The notes under the pieces are model-generated. The model saw only the letters and a program-made list of their open reading frames with translations. It did no database searches and was not told where the DNA came from. From Superficieibacter sp. HKU1 (GTDB lineage Bacteria; Pseudomonadota; Gammaproteobacteria; Enterobacterales; Enterobacteriaceae): 64,000 nucleotides of DNA. Shown in pieces: positions 9,140 to 16,442 of the stretch. The stretch is from positions 1,240,001 to 1,304,000 of the forward strand of contig NZ_CP119754.1 of NCBI RefSeq assembly GCF_029319185.1. The letters are read 5' to 3'. How positions within the stretch are numbered: position 1 is the first letter of the stretch; every line of letters begins with the position of its first letter. Made by a program: the position numbers and the translations under genes.

Positions 9140-9784
9140 ATGGAATTGTATGCTTTTCAGCAGGATCAGGGTGAAACCCGGTATCGTATTAAGATACCGG
9201 GTCATGCGTTATCCTTTAAGCAATACCAGTGGGGCGGCAGGCTATTTTACCGGGCGTTTCCGCAGCGTAGCAGAAGGTTTCTGAAGGTTCTGACCTTTGC
9301 GATACTGCTATTTTGCCTGATGTTTATCGGCGATATCCTGGACGACGGTTATTACAGCCACCTGCAACTCTCATCGTGGTCAACAGAGTGCGATGCTACT
9401 GACTACCTGTTCAATCTCAAAGGGAATGAGGCAAAAGCCGCGTTGCTCGCGCTTTTTATCGCTGGGGCACTGGTTATAATTATCAAAACCAGGTTACGTT
9501 ATCGCCGCTACCTGCGCACGATGTATGAGATCAATGAAACTATTCGTAGTGGATATTTGCTGGAGTTGACCGATCGCGGTGTGCGCTGGACGACCAGCAG
9601 CAGCACCTTTTTTGTGGTGTGGCAGAAAGTGGTGGGGCTTGTGAGCCATGATCGGATGGATTATCTGGATCTGGGGACGCTTGGTTTTTTGTGGGTTCCC
9701 GGTGATTTACCTGATTATCCGCGCGATGAAATGAAGGTGTTTATTGAACAGCGTGTAAGCGAATATCATCGTTGGGCATTATAA
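9140..9784 (+). CDS. YcxB-like two-helix membrane protein of unknown function
   Basis: The 214-residue product has two hydrophobic segments (about residues 48-68 and 97-114). A cytosolic C-terminal part resembles the YcxB-like domain, with the pattern LTDRGVRWTTSSSTFFVVWQKV followed by FLWVPGDLP. A good ribosome site (CAGGGAGG) precedes the ATG, only 27 bases after thiI. No enzyme motif is visible and I cannot assign a function. It is not part of the E. coli K-12 backbone as I know it. It adjoins the toxin/immunity pair, but GC content is closer to its left neighbours, so it may be an independent acquisition. Confidence 0.75.
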   Translation: MELYAFQQDQGETRYRIKIPGHALSFKQYQWGGRLFYRAFPQRSRRFLKVLTFAILLFCLMFIGDILDDGYYSHLQLSSWSTECDATDYLFNLKGNEAKAALLALFIAGALVIIIKTRLRYRRYLRTMYEINETIRSGYLLELTDRGVRWTTSSSTFFVVWQKVVGLVSHDRMDYLDLGTLGFLWVPGDLPDYPRDEMKVFIEQRVSEYHRWAL

Positions 9785-10174
9785 GCCACAGAGCGAAACA
9801 TTGGTCGCGCCTGTGGCTACCAAAACAAGCTGATTATGAAGCCACATTGCCAGTTGTGACGTAACTTACATGTTCGTATGCCTGACTAATAAATCGACAA
9901 CTTCGTGCCGAAGTTAAAGAAACTCAATGGCACCTGTTTTGCTGGAGCCTTCAATTATTGCTCGTAGAGAGAGTTTTTCTTAATAAACGTTTAACCTAAA
10001 TAATAGCAAGCTATTATGGGCAAGAAGGGGATTTATTTGAATTATAAATAGAGATTAATTCATTTGCGGAATAAATAAAAGGAAAACGAATGTAGTTGGG
10101 TTTGCTTTTTTTTCCTGTTGATGTAAATTATTGACATAAATTTATACGATAACGTCACTAGTAAAGGAAATCAT
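9785..10174. other. AT-rich non-coding stretch with palindromes upstream of the toxin gene
   Basis: No credible reading frame is seen in these 390 bases. An 8-bp inverted repeat (AGCCACAG at 9784 / CTGTGGCT at 9811) follows the YcxB-like gene and may end its transcript. Two AT-rich palindromes lie at 9984-9993 (TAAACGTTTA) and 10001-10016 (TAATAGC-AA-GCTATTA). Composition falls sharply towards AT here, suggesting foreign origin. Confidence 0.55.
10118..10170 (+). promoter_or_regulatory. Candidate promoter and ribosome site of the toxin gene
   Basis: A weak sigma-70-like pair, TTGATG (10118-10123) and TATACG (10143-10148), lies 27 bases before the start codon; the 19-bp spacing is longer than ideal. 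A second -35-like TTGACA occurs at 10131-10136 without a convincing -10. The ribosome site AAAGGAAA (10163-10170) stands 4 bases before the ATG. Confidence 0.3.
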
Positions 10175-10591
10175 ATGCGTTACCTAACAAGAGCTGTGAA
10201 AGCCACACCTCCGTATGACGTTTCTTCATTTTCTCCGCCGGGCGTTTCGCTGGCCAGCAATATGATGCAGGCTCGCTTTCATCGGGGGCCTGGCGCGATG
10301 ACTTATGAATGGTTTTATCAAAAGGTAAGATTAAACGGAGTATGGGATTATAAAAACCATGCTGGTAGACAATATGCTAACTTTGGCAATTTTAATTATG
10401 GAGCAACAGGAACGGCGGCCGGTATTCCCGGCTCTGTGTTATTGCGAGCTGCGGGTTGGGCACAAACCAGAGCAGGGTCTAGTAAACCTGAATTTGGTTC
10501 ATGGCATAGCAGGCCGCCTTTTGGCGATGATCCCGAAGATCAGGCATGGATAAGGGCTGGGATTGATTATGCGAAACGCGCCGGTTTTTAA
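10175..10591 (+). CDS. Polymorphic toxin type 44 domain protein (Ntox44-like), no carrier domain
   Basis: The 138-residue product consists almost wholly of what I recognise as the bacterial toxin 44 domain. Motifs in order are WFYQKVR (46-52), GVWDYK (55-60), the hallmark FGNFNYGATGTAAG (70-83), RAAGWAQ (91-97) and PFGDDPEDQAWI (115-126). Family members usually form the C-terminal tip of large secreted toxins and are predicted nucleases. Here about 40 residues precede the domain, with no PAAR, Rhs, VgrG or signal peptide, so export may rely on a separate carrier or this may be an orphan toxin tip. It overlaps the next gene by 23 bases. Family assignment is from motif memory, and activity is inferred. 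Confidence 0.75.
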   Translation: MRYLTRAVKATPPYDVSSFSPPGVSLASNMMQARFHRGPGAMTYEWFYQKVRLNGVWDYKNHAGRQYANFGNFNYGATGTAAGIPGSVLLRAAGWAQTRAGSSKPEFGSWHSRPPFGDDPEDQAWIRAGIDYAKRAGF

Positions 10592-10991
10592 AAAAAGGTA
10601 TATAGCAATACCAGTTTTAATTATATTTCTTATACTTTGCTATATCTGTTTTAATTTTCCCCCAGTGGGACAGAGTATTATAAAAAAGGTAAAGGTTAAT
10701 AACCTTGCTAATCTTTATATTACGCAAGTTAGTGCTGGTGCGACAACTGCGTTTTCTTATCGCTATTATCTCTATGACGCAAGTAAAAGCGATCAAGAAT
10801 TTATGGACAATTTACAAGATATTTCACCATTTCTGATAATAGCAGACGATAAGGCTATCGTCAAAATAGAAAATGAAGCTATTCATTTACAGGTTAAAGG
10901 GGAGATCTACGCGTTCAATAGCCCCGCCGGGTATCGCGTGAGTACCGGGCTTTACACTGTGGGTGTTTATTTAAAGGCTTCTCCCTGGTAA
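10569..10991 (+). CDS. Putative immunity protein of the type 44 toxin, membrane-anchored
   Basis: The frame opens at TTG 10563, but the ATG at 10569 is the likelier start and gives 140 residues. A hydrophobic anchor (about residues 11-31, YIAIPVLIIFLILCYICF) follows a short basic N-terminus, predicting an inside-to-outside topology. The soluble remainder is beta-rich and faces the periplasm. I do not recognise the family. It starts inside the 3' end of the toxin gene, is equally AT-rich and ends at a terminator, the classic arrangement of an effector and its immunity gene. A periplasm-facing protector would suggest that the toxin is met outside the cytoplasm. Function is inferred from context only. 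Confidence 0.6.
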   Translation: MRNAPVFKKRYIAIPVLIIFLILCYICFNFPPVGQSIIKKVKVNNLANLYITQVSAGATTAFSYRYYLYDASKSDQEFMDNLQDISPFLIIADDKAIVKIENEAIHLQVKGEIYAFNSPAGYRVSTGLYTVGVYLKASPW

Positions 10992-10995
10992 CTTC

Positions 10996-11024
10996 CCGGC
11001 AGGCATCGCACTGCCGGTTTTTTT
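10996..11024. terminator. Terminator after the toxin/immunity pair
   Basis: Stem CCGGCAG-(8)-CTGCCGG followed by TTTTTTTA. It lies between the immunity gene and the end of yajL, which is convergent. Confidence 0.8.
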
Positions 11025-11613
11025 ACTCATAGTAATTATAAATCCCCGCCGCCATCACCAGTTGCGACGCCACTTCATGCGCCTTTTCGCGCCCGACCAG
11101 CAGGTCGATAATCTTCAGGCCGAAATCAATCGACGTGCCCGGTCCCTGGCTGGTCAACAGTTTCACCCGCGCATCCCATACCACGCGCCGATCCTGCCAC
11201 TGTGCTTCGGGGATCTTATCTTTGAGCGCCGGGAAACCGGTCATATTCGCGCCAGGGAAAATCTCGTGCGGCACCAGGACGGTGGCGGCAGCCGCGCAAA
11301 TAGCGGCGACGATGCGACCGGAGCGGTGGAACTGTTTAACGGTTTCGACCAGCAGCGGGCTGTCGCGGAAACACTCTGCGCCTTTATTGCCGCCGGGCAG
11401 GATGATGACGTCGAAGTCACCGTCGGCCACTTCGACCAGCGGCGCATCGGCGAGGATTTTCACGCCGCGTGAACAGGTGATCGTCAGGTTGCCATCGCTG
11501 GCGACGCTGGCAACCGTGACGTTAATACCGCCGCGAACCAGCAGGTCGATAGTGGTGACGGCTTCGATTTCTTCACTACCAGGGGCGAGGCATATCAGTG
11601 CTGCTGCGCTCAT
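11023..11613 (-). CDS. yajL: DJ-1/PfpI-family protein YajL
   Basis: Homologue of DJ-1/PARK7, protecting proteins against oxidative and carbonyl damage. The 196 residues match E. coli YajL. The nucleophile-elbow cysteine lies in AAICAAAATVL (C106). The residue three after this Cys, Pro in E. coli YajL (ICAAPAT), is Ala here. I chose the ATG at 11613 (MSAAALICLAPG): AAGGAG lies 9 bases upstream, while the in-frame GTG at 11619 would sit too close to it. The gene overlaps the 3' end of panE by 38 bases, as in E. coli. Confidence 0.96.
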   Translation of the reverse strand: MSAAALICLAPGSEEIEAVTTIDLLVRGGINVTVASVASDGNLTITCSRGVKILADAPLVEVADGDFDVIILPGGNKGAECFRDSPLLVETVKQFHRSGRIVAAICAAAATVLVPHEIFPGANMTGFPALKDKIPEAQWQDRRVVWDARVKLLTSQGPGTSIDFGLKIIDLLVGREKAHEVASQLVMAAGIYNYYE

Positions 11614-12487
11614 ATTCACTCTCCTTTCGTTTCACCTGTTCAAACAGGCGGGTATTTTCCGGAACGGCGATCCCGTGCGCGCGGGCGCGTTTGAGCAGAT
11701 AGCCGGTAATATAGTCAACCTCAGTATGACGCTGGCTGCGTACGTCCTGCAACATAGAGGAGATATTGTCGGCGGTGCTATCAATGACCTGATAAACATA
11801 GTAGAGCAGGTTATCCTGCGAGGTATGAAACCCTTCGCGTTCCATCACTGCCGCTATTTCATAACATAACGCCTCAACAGTCTCCGGATGGCTTCGCAAC
11901 TCGCCGTTGCGGCAGTTCCACAGTGCGGTAAGCGGGTTGATGACGCAATTCACCGCCAGCTTCCCCCACAGGGCTGAATGGATATTGTTATGCCAGGCGA
12001 CATCGGGAAGGACTTTTTGCAGGATATCCGCCAGCGTGCTGTAGTCTTTCGGGTAGCTGCGCGCCGGGCCGATATGGGTGATCCCACTGGCAACGTGAAC
12101 AATCACGTTGCCGTCATGGCGCGCTGCGTGCGTCGTCGCAGAGACTAACAGCGGCTGTTTCAGGTTACGCAGCTCATCAACGGCACCCATCCCATTATGG
12201 ATGAGCAAAATAGGGGACGTTTCAGGAAGGATTGCCGCCAGCGCGCGTACGGCGTCAGAAACCTGCCAGGCCTTAAGCGTGACCAGCAGTAAATCACTCT
12301 GCGCCAGAAAATCGGGATCGTTGGCGATCAGGGATTTGTTAAAAATTGAGCCATCCAGCTCAACCAGATTAACGCTGCAATACGGTTGCGGCACCCGTAG
12401 CCAGCCCTGAACGTCATGCCCGCGTTTATGCAGCGCGGTCAGCCATAATTGTCCCAGTGCACCGCATCCGAGTACGGTAATTTTCAT
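11576..12487 (-). CDS. panE: 2-dehydropantoate 2-reductase (ketopantoate reductase)
   Basis: NADPH-dependent reduction of ketopantoate to pantoate for pantothenate and CoA synthesis. The 303 residues equal the E. coli length. The Rossmann motif GCGALGQLW stands at the N-terminus, HNGMGAVDEL in the middle, KLAVNCVINPLTALW carries the catalytic Lys region, and ENISSML-type sequence (DNISSMLQDV) lies near the C-terminus. It is cotranscribed with the overlapping yajL and divergent from yajQ. Confidence 0.97.
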   Translation of the reverse strand: MKITVLGCGALGQLWLTALHKRGHDVQGWLRVPQPYCSVNLVELDGSIFNKSLIANDPDFLAQSDLLLVTLKAWQVSDAVRALAAILPETSPILLIHNGMGAVDELRNLKQPLLVSATTHAARHDGNVIVHVASGITHIGPARSYPKDYSTLADILQKVLPDVAWHNNIHSALWGKLAVNCVINPLTALWNCRNGELRSHPETVEALCYEIAAVMEREGFHTSQDNLLYYVYQVIDSTADNISSMLQDVRSQRHTEVDYITGYLLKRARAHGIAVPENTRLFEQVKRKESEYERSSTDMPRPW

Positions 12488-12611
12488 TCATCCTCCTCAC
12501 CTGCAATACGTCCATTATAGCGTTTTCAGCTATGCTACTGGACAGAACAAGTTGAGTTATGCCGTGTGGCGGGTATTATGCATCGCAAAAGAAACGAAGG
12601 GAGAGGAAAAG

Positions 12612-13103
12612 ATGCCATCTTTCGATATTGTCTCTGAAGTTGATCTTCAGGAAGCACGTAACGCGGTAGATAACGCCAGCCGCGAAGTTGAGTCACGGTT
12701 TGATTTTCGCAACGTTGAAGCCACATTTGAGCTGAACGATGCAAATAAGACAATCAAGGTGCTGAGCGAGTCTGACTTTCAGGTTAATCAGCTTCTGGAT
12801 ATTTTGCGCGCCAAACTGCTTAAACGCGGCATTGAAGGGACGTCGCTGGACGTGCCGGAAACATTCGTTCACAGCGGCAAAACCTGGTTCGTTGAAGCAA
12901 AGCTGAAGCAGGGCATTGAAAGCGCGATCCAGAAGAAAATCGTCAAGCTGATTAAAGACAGCAAGCTGAAAGTACAGGCGCAAATCCAGGGGGAAGAAAT
13001 CCGCATTACCGGGAAATCCCGCGACGATTTGCAGTCGGTGATGGCGCTGGTGCGCGGCGGCGATCTGGGACAACCGTTCCAGTTTAAGAACTTCCGCGAT
13101 TAA
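12612..13103 (+). CDS. yajQ: Nucleotide-binding UPF0234 protein YajQ
   Basis: Small two-domain protein of the YajQ family. Some members bind nucleotides or cyclic di-GMP and affect transcription; the E. coli role is unclear. Starting at MPSFDIVSEVDLQEARNAVDNA gives 163 residues, the E. coli length, with a strong GGGAGAGG ribosome site upstream. The frame extends further upstream but without a comparable site. A bidirectional terminator separates it from the convergent yajR. Confidence 0.96.
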   Translation: MPSFDIVSEVDLQEARNAVDNASREVESRFDFRNVEATFELNDANKTIKVLSESDFQVNQLLDILRAKLLKRGIEGTSLDVPETFVHSGKTWFVEAKLKQGIESAIQKKIVKLIKDSKLKVQAQIQGEEIRITGKSRDDLQSVMALVRGGDLGQPFQFKNFRD

Positions 13104-13110
13104 TCTTGTT

Positions 13111-13143
13111 GTCAGGGCGCGTAATATCGCCCTGACGTTTTTA
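13111..13143. terminator. Bidirectional terminator between yajQ and yajR
   Basis: GTCAGGGCG-(8)-CGCCCTGAC followed by GTTTTTAT on the plus strand. It lies between two convergent genes and touches the end of yajR. Confidence 0.8.
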
Positions 13144-14505
13144 TACCTTTTTTATAACTGTTTCAATCTCAAAGCGATTCGTCACTTTACTGTCGATTTT
13201 GATATACGCTGAATGCTCATCTTCCACCACCAGCACTTCACTCACGCCTGGCGCCGCCAGCAGACGTTCTTTTAACGTTTCATCAGCCGCGACCTCCGGC
13301 GGAATTTCCACCCGCAGGCTGCTGACATACGGCGGCTCTTTCATGGTGCTGGCGACCAGCAGCCAGAGTGTCGCCAGTAACGCGCCCGCCAGAAACACGG
13401 TTTGCGAATCAAAAAAGCCATCGACCCAGCCGCCTAGCGAACCGCCAATCGCCACGCCGATAAACTGGCTGGTGGAGTAAACGCCCATCGCCGTGCCTTT
13501 ATAGCCCGCCGGAGACTCTTTGCTGATCAGCGATGGCAGCAGCGCTTCCATCAAATTAAATGCCAGAAAGAAAAGCTGAACGCCAGCGATCAGTTCCCAG
13601 AAGTGTGGGCCTGCGCCCCACAGCACAATTTCGGCAATCAGCAGGACCGCAACGCACACCAAAAAGACCCGCTTCATCCGCCGTTTTACTTCGGCATAAA
13701 TAATGAACGGCACCACCGAAACGAACGAGATCAGCATGGTGACCAGGTAAACCTTCCAGTGTTCTGCCGCCGGGAAACCCGCTTCCTCCATCTGGCCGGG
13801 GAGGGCAACAAAGGTCGACATCAGCAGAATATGCAGGCACATAATGCCGAAATTAAGCTTGAGCAGTCCCGGCTCCATCAGCACTTTACTAAAGCAGCCC
13901 TTTACCATTCCGGACTCGCGGTTCAGTACATGACTGGTGCTATTGGGCACCACCCACAACGTCAGGGCGATACCGGCAGAGGCAAGAACGGCAATCATCC
14001 AGAACAGTGCGTTCAGCCCGAGCCTGTGAGTGATTACCGGACCCAGCACCATGGCAATCGCAAAGGTAATGCCGAAGCTGACGCCAATAAACGCCATTGC
14101 TTTGGTGCGATTTTGCTCACGGGTTAAATCGGAAAGCAGGGCCATTACCGCCGCGGCAATGGCGCCGGATCCCTGAAGCGCGCGCCCAAGAATAATCCCC
14201 CAGATGGAGCTGGAGAGCGCAGCGATGATGCTGCCAACGATAAAAATCGCCAGTCCGCCAACGATCAGCGGTTTGCGGCCGATACGGTCGGAAAGCAGGC
14301 CGAACGGGATCTGAAAAACGGCTTGCGCGAGACCGTAAATGCCAATCGCCAGGCCAATCAGGGCTTCACTTGCCCCCTGCAGGGCCATGCCGTAAGTGGT
14401 CAGAACCGGCAGGACCATAAACATGCCGAGCATACGCAAAGAAAAGACGGTCCCTAAACCCCAGGTGGCGCGCAATTCGCCTGGCGTCATTTTGTAATCG
14501 TTCAT
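13141..14505 (-). CDS. yajR: MFS transporter YajR with C-terminal YAM domain
   Basis: Twelve-helix major-facilitator protein, 454 residues when started at MNDYKMTPGELRATW as in E. coli; 14 in-frame upstream codons are ignored. The helix 2-3 loop signature (LLSDRIGRKPLIVGG) and RALQGSGAIAAAVMALLSDLT (motif B-like) are present. The cytosolic tail from about residue 390 (YVSSLRVEIPPEVAADETLK...) corresponds to the ferredoxin-like YAM domain. The substrate is unknown. In E. coli the next gene is cyoE; here a sugar-utilisation island is inserted. Confidence 0.96.
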   Translation of the reverse strand: MNDYKMTPGELRATWGLGTVFSLRMLGMFMVLPVLTTYGMALQGASEALIGLAIGIYGLAQAVFQIPFGLLSDRIGRKPLIVGGLAIFIVGSIIAALSSSIWGIILGRALQGSGAIAAAVMALLSDLTREQNRTKAMAFIGVSFGITFAIAMVLGPVITHRLGLNALFWMIAVLASAGIALTLWVVPNSTSHVLNRESGMVKGCFSKVLMEPGLLKLNFGIMCLHILLMSTFVALPGQMEEAGFPAAEHWKVYLVTMLISFVSVVPFIIYAEVKRRMKRVFLVCVAVLLIAEIVLWGAGPHFWELIAGVQLFFLAFNLMEALLPSLISKESPAGYKGTAMGVYSTSQFIGVAIGGSLGGWVDGFFDSQTVFLAGALLATLWLLVASTMKEPPYVSSLRVEIPPEVAADETLKERLLAAPGVSEVLVVEDEHSAYIKIDSKVTNRFEIETVIKKV

Positions 14506-14843
14506 TACTACCTCGACGTGAAAATCGGACATAGTGTAGTGCGGCAAGGGGCGAGGGTAAACAAAGGGTTATTTAACAAATATTACATGGTGAAAATATT
14601 GTTCTTAAAATGAAAACGTGGGCCGCAAAACACCTTAGCCGAACGACTCATATGGTCAGGTGTAAGCCAGTAGACCCTATGAATTCAGCCTCTCAAATTC
14701 ACGAATACCATCACAACCAGCGCAATGACGAAACGTTACCCGCTCAGAGTTTATGCCCCGTTATAACGGTAGCGCCCTTTTTCTCACATCCCATACTCGC
14801 ATGTGATTTTTTGTTTTATTTATCATGGTGTTAAAACAAAAAT

Positions 14844-14859
14844 AATGATGGTTGTCACA
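14844..14859. promoter_or_regulatory. CRP-like box upstream of the GH172 operon
   Basis: AATGA-TGGTTG-TCACA matches the CRP consensus TGTGA-N6-TCACA at 8 of 10 conserved positions. Its centre is about 60 bases before the predicted transcription start, the usual class I spacing. Confidence 0.5.
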
Positions 14860-14876
14860 TTATTTAATCAACTCTG

Positions 14877-14905
14877 TTGTCAGGGTTTTTGCTGCGCATT
14901 ACTTT
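14877..14905 (+). promoter_or_regulatory. Candidate sigma-70 promoter of the GH172 operon
   Basis: TTGTCA (14877-14882), a 17-base spacer and a poor -10, TACTTT (14900-14905). The palindromic operator begins directly at the -10, so a bound repressor would block transcription start. A weak -10 would suit activation by CRP. Confidence 0.4.
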
Positions 14906-14922
14906 GCTAACTCGAGTTAGCA
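14905..14922. promoter_or_regulatory. 18-bp palindromic operator, copy 1 (LacI-type)
   Basis: TGCTAACTCGAGTTAGCA is a perfect 18-bp palindrome with a central CpG, as usual for LacI-family operators. An identical copy stands at 19018-19035 before the fucI-like gene. The regulator encoded at 17854-18852 is the obvious candidate ligand. Confidence 0.85.
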
Positions 14923-15013
14923 GTAGCGAGACAATATCGCACGTTAACGTGAGCAAACCTCAATGACAGAGGTCGTAGGTACTTTTATCCGCCAGTGAAG
15001 GGAGGCGATGGAG

Positions 15014-16351
15014 ATGTCAGTAGAAAAAATTGGCTTTATGCAGGATTTGTGCCGCGTGAAAAATGCATCCAGCGGTCGGGTGTCAAGCTGGGACCAAAGC
15101 GGGCGCAATCAGGATAACTGGATGATACCGGCAGGTGAAACCGTCAGACTGGCGGATATCAGCGGTAGCGGGTGTATAACCCATATCTGGATGACCCAGT
15201 TTTGCCGGAAGATTATTGGCCCGGGATTGATTGACCCGACGTTAGGGCAATACGTTGCGCCGATCAATGAAATCAATAATGCGCTGGGTGTCAGCTGGGA
15301 AGAACATGACGATGCGTATTACCGTAAGGTGTTACTTAAATTTTACTGGGATAACCAGGCGCAGCCTTCCGTTATTGTTCCGCTGGGGGATTTTTTCTGC
15401 ATTGGGCATTCCATTCCGGCCAGCTTTACCTCATTGCCTTTTATGGTTTCTTGTCGTCCTGAAGAAAACTATAAGCCGGGCGCTACCGCCGCCTGTAATT
15501 GCTATCTGCCGATGCCGTTTAATGAGCGGGCGATAATTGAAGTAGAGAATCAGAACGATATCCCTTACGGACAATATTTCAACATAGACTTTGAATTTTA
15601 TCCGGAAAAGCACGCTGCGGATATCGCGTATTTTCATGCGTGGTGGAAACGCGAAAATCCCTGCAAAGGCTGGGCACCTGAGCTACAGGTCAATAGTCCG
15701 GAAGTTAACATCGCTAATGAAACCGGCGACAATAACTATATCCTTCTTGATATTGCTGGCGAGGGACATTACATCGGCTGCAATCTCTCCGTTCGCCATC
15801 GCCAGTCCACCTGGTGGGGGGAAGGGGATGAGATGATTTTTATTGATGACGATCCCGCATGGCCGCCGACTATCCACGGTACGGGAACGGAGGACTATTT
15901 TAACCATGCGTGGGGAATGCAGGACTGTTCTGCACCATTTATCGGTACTTCTCTGCATGATTCGCACGTGCCGGGTTTCCAGACCAGCTATCGTTTCCAC
16001 ATTACCGATCCGGTACATTTCAAAAAGCGAATTCGCGTAACGATGGAGCATGGTCACGCTAACCATCTGGCAGATGACTGGGCTTCAACCGTATACTGGT
16101 ATCAGAAATTGCCTTCGCCATCGTTGACGATGCAACCGGTTGAGGAGCGCATTCCGGCCAGACCCGGCGAGCCTTTTGCACCGCTGGAGGAGGTTGCATT
16201 AAGTCCGGAAATGCGCAAGGGTAAAGAAAATGCCCGGCAACGACTGATAACGTGGCAGGAAAAAAGACAGGCTGAGGTTAATAAAAAAATCGCTGCAACC
16301 TGGGTGAAAGCGCAAAAAAATAAAGTGGTCAGCCCTTTTAGCCATAAATAA
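15014..16351 (+). CDS. GH172 (DUF2961) family glycoside hydrolase, cytosolic
   Basis: The 445-residue protein is recognised as DUF2961, now glycoside hydrolase family 172, whose characterised members act on alpha-D-arabinofuranosides or fructofuranosides (difructose anhydride chemistry). The two acidic active-site motifs are visible as WWGEGDEMIFIDDD (about residues 267-280) and GTGTEDYFNHAWG (about 289-301). TSYRFHITDPVHFKKRIRVTMEHGH follows. There is no signal peptide, so it works inside the cell on imported substrate. Frame 15008 begins MEMSV; the second ATG at 15014 is preferred because GGGAGG stands 8 bases before it but only 2 before the first. It is first in an operon with the GPH transporter. 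The precise substrate is inferred. Confidence 0.85.
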   Translation: MSVEKIGFMQDLCRVKNASSGRVSSWDQSGRNQDNWMIPAGETVRLADISGSGCITHIWMTQFCRKIIGPGLIDPTLGQYVAPINEINNALGVSWEEHDDAYYRKVLLKFYWDNQAQPSVIVPLGDFFCIGHSIPASFTSLPFMVSCRPEENYKPGATAACNCYLPMPFNERAIIEVENQNDIPYGQYFNIDFEFYPEKHAADIAYFHAWWKRENPCKGWAPELQVNSPEVNIANETGDNNYILLDIAGEGHYIGCNLSVRHRQSTWWGEGDEMIFIDDDPAWPPTIHGTGTEDYFNHAWGMQDCSAPFIGTSLHDSHVPGFQTSYRFHITDPVHFKKRIRVTMEHGHANHLADDWASTVYWYQKLPSPSLTMQPVEERIPARPGEPFAPLEEVALSPEMRKGKENARQRLITWQEKRQAEVNKKIAATWVKAQKNKVVSPFSHK

Positions 16352-16357
16352 ATATTA

Positions 16358-16408
16358 AGGTATACGCATTACGCTTTATATTGTATTTGCTGAGAAATGC
16401 GTATGCCT
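16358..16408 (+). other. Intercistronic inverted repeat between glycosidase and transporter genes
   Basis: AGGTATACGCATT (16358-16370) pairs with AATGCGTATGCCT (16396-16408), 12 of 13 positions, around an AT-rich 25-base loop. There is no T-run after it, so it may act as an mRNA-processing or stability hairpin that sets the relative expression of the two genes. Confidence 0.5.
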
Positions 16409-16442
16409 GATATTACTTTGTCCGAATTACGGGAATAATATT

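Larger units (their letters stand above)
14506..15013. other. Intergenic regulatory region between yajR and the GH172 operon
   Basis: This roughly 500-base divergent region has no convincing gene; a 74-codon frame at 14610-14834 lacks a ribosome site and family resemblance. A weak hairpin TCACAT-(11)-ATGTGA with TTTTTTGTTTT lies at 14784-14815. The distal part holds a CRP-like box, a promoter and an 18-bp operator, listed separately. Confidence 0.6.

Noticed and set aside
10131..10136. TTGACA as the -35 of the toxin promoter
   Set aside because: No acceptable -10 lies 16-18 bases downstream, so the perfect hexamer alone is not convincing.
14610..14834. 74-codon frame in the yajR-GH172 intergenic region
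   Set aside because: No ribosome site, no recognisable motif and odd composition; the region is better explained as regulatory DNA.
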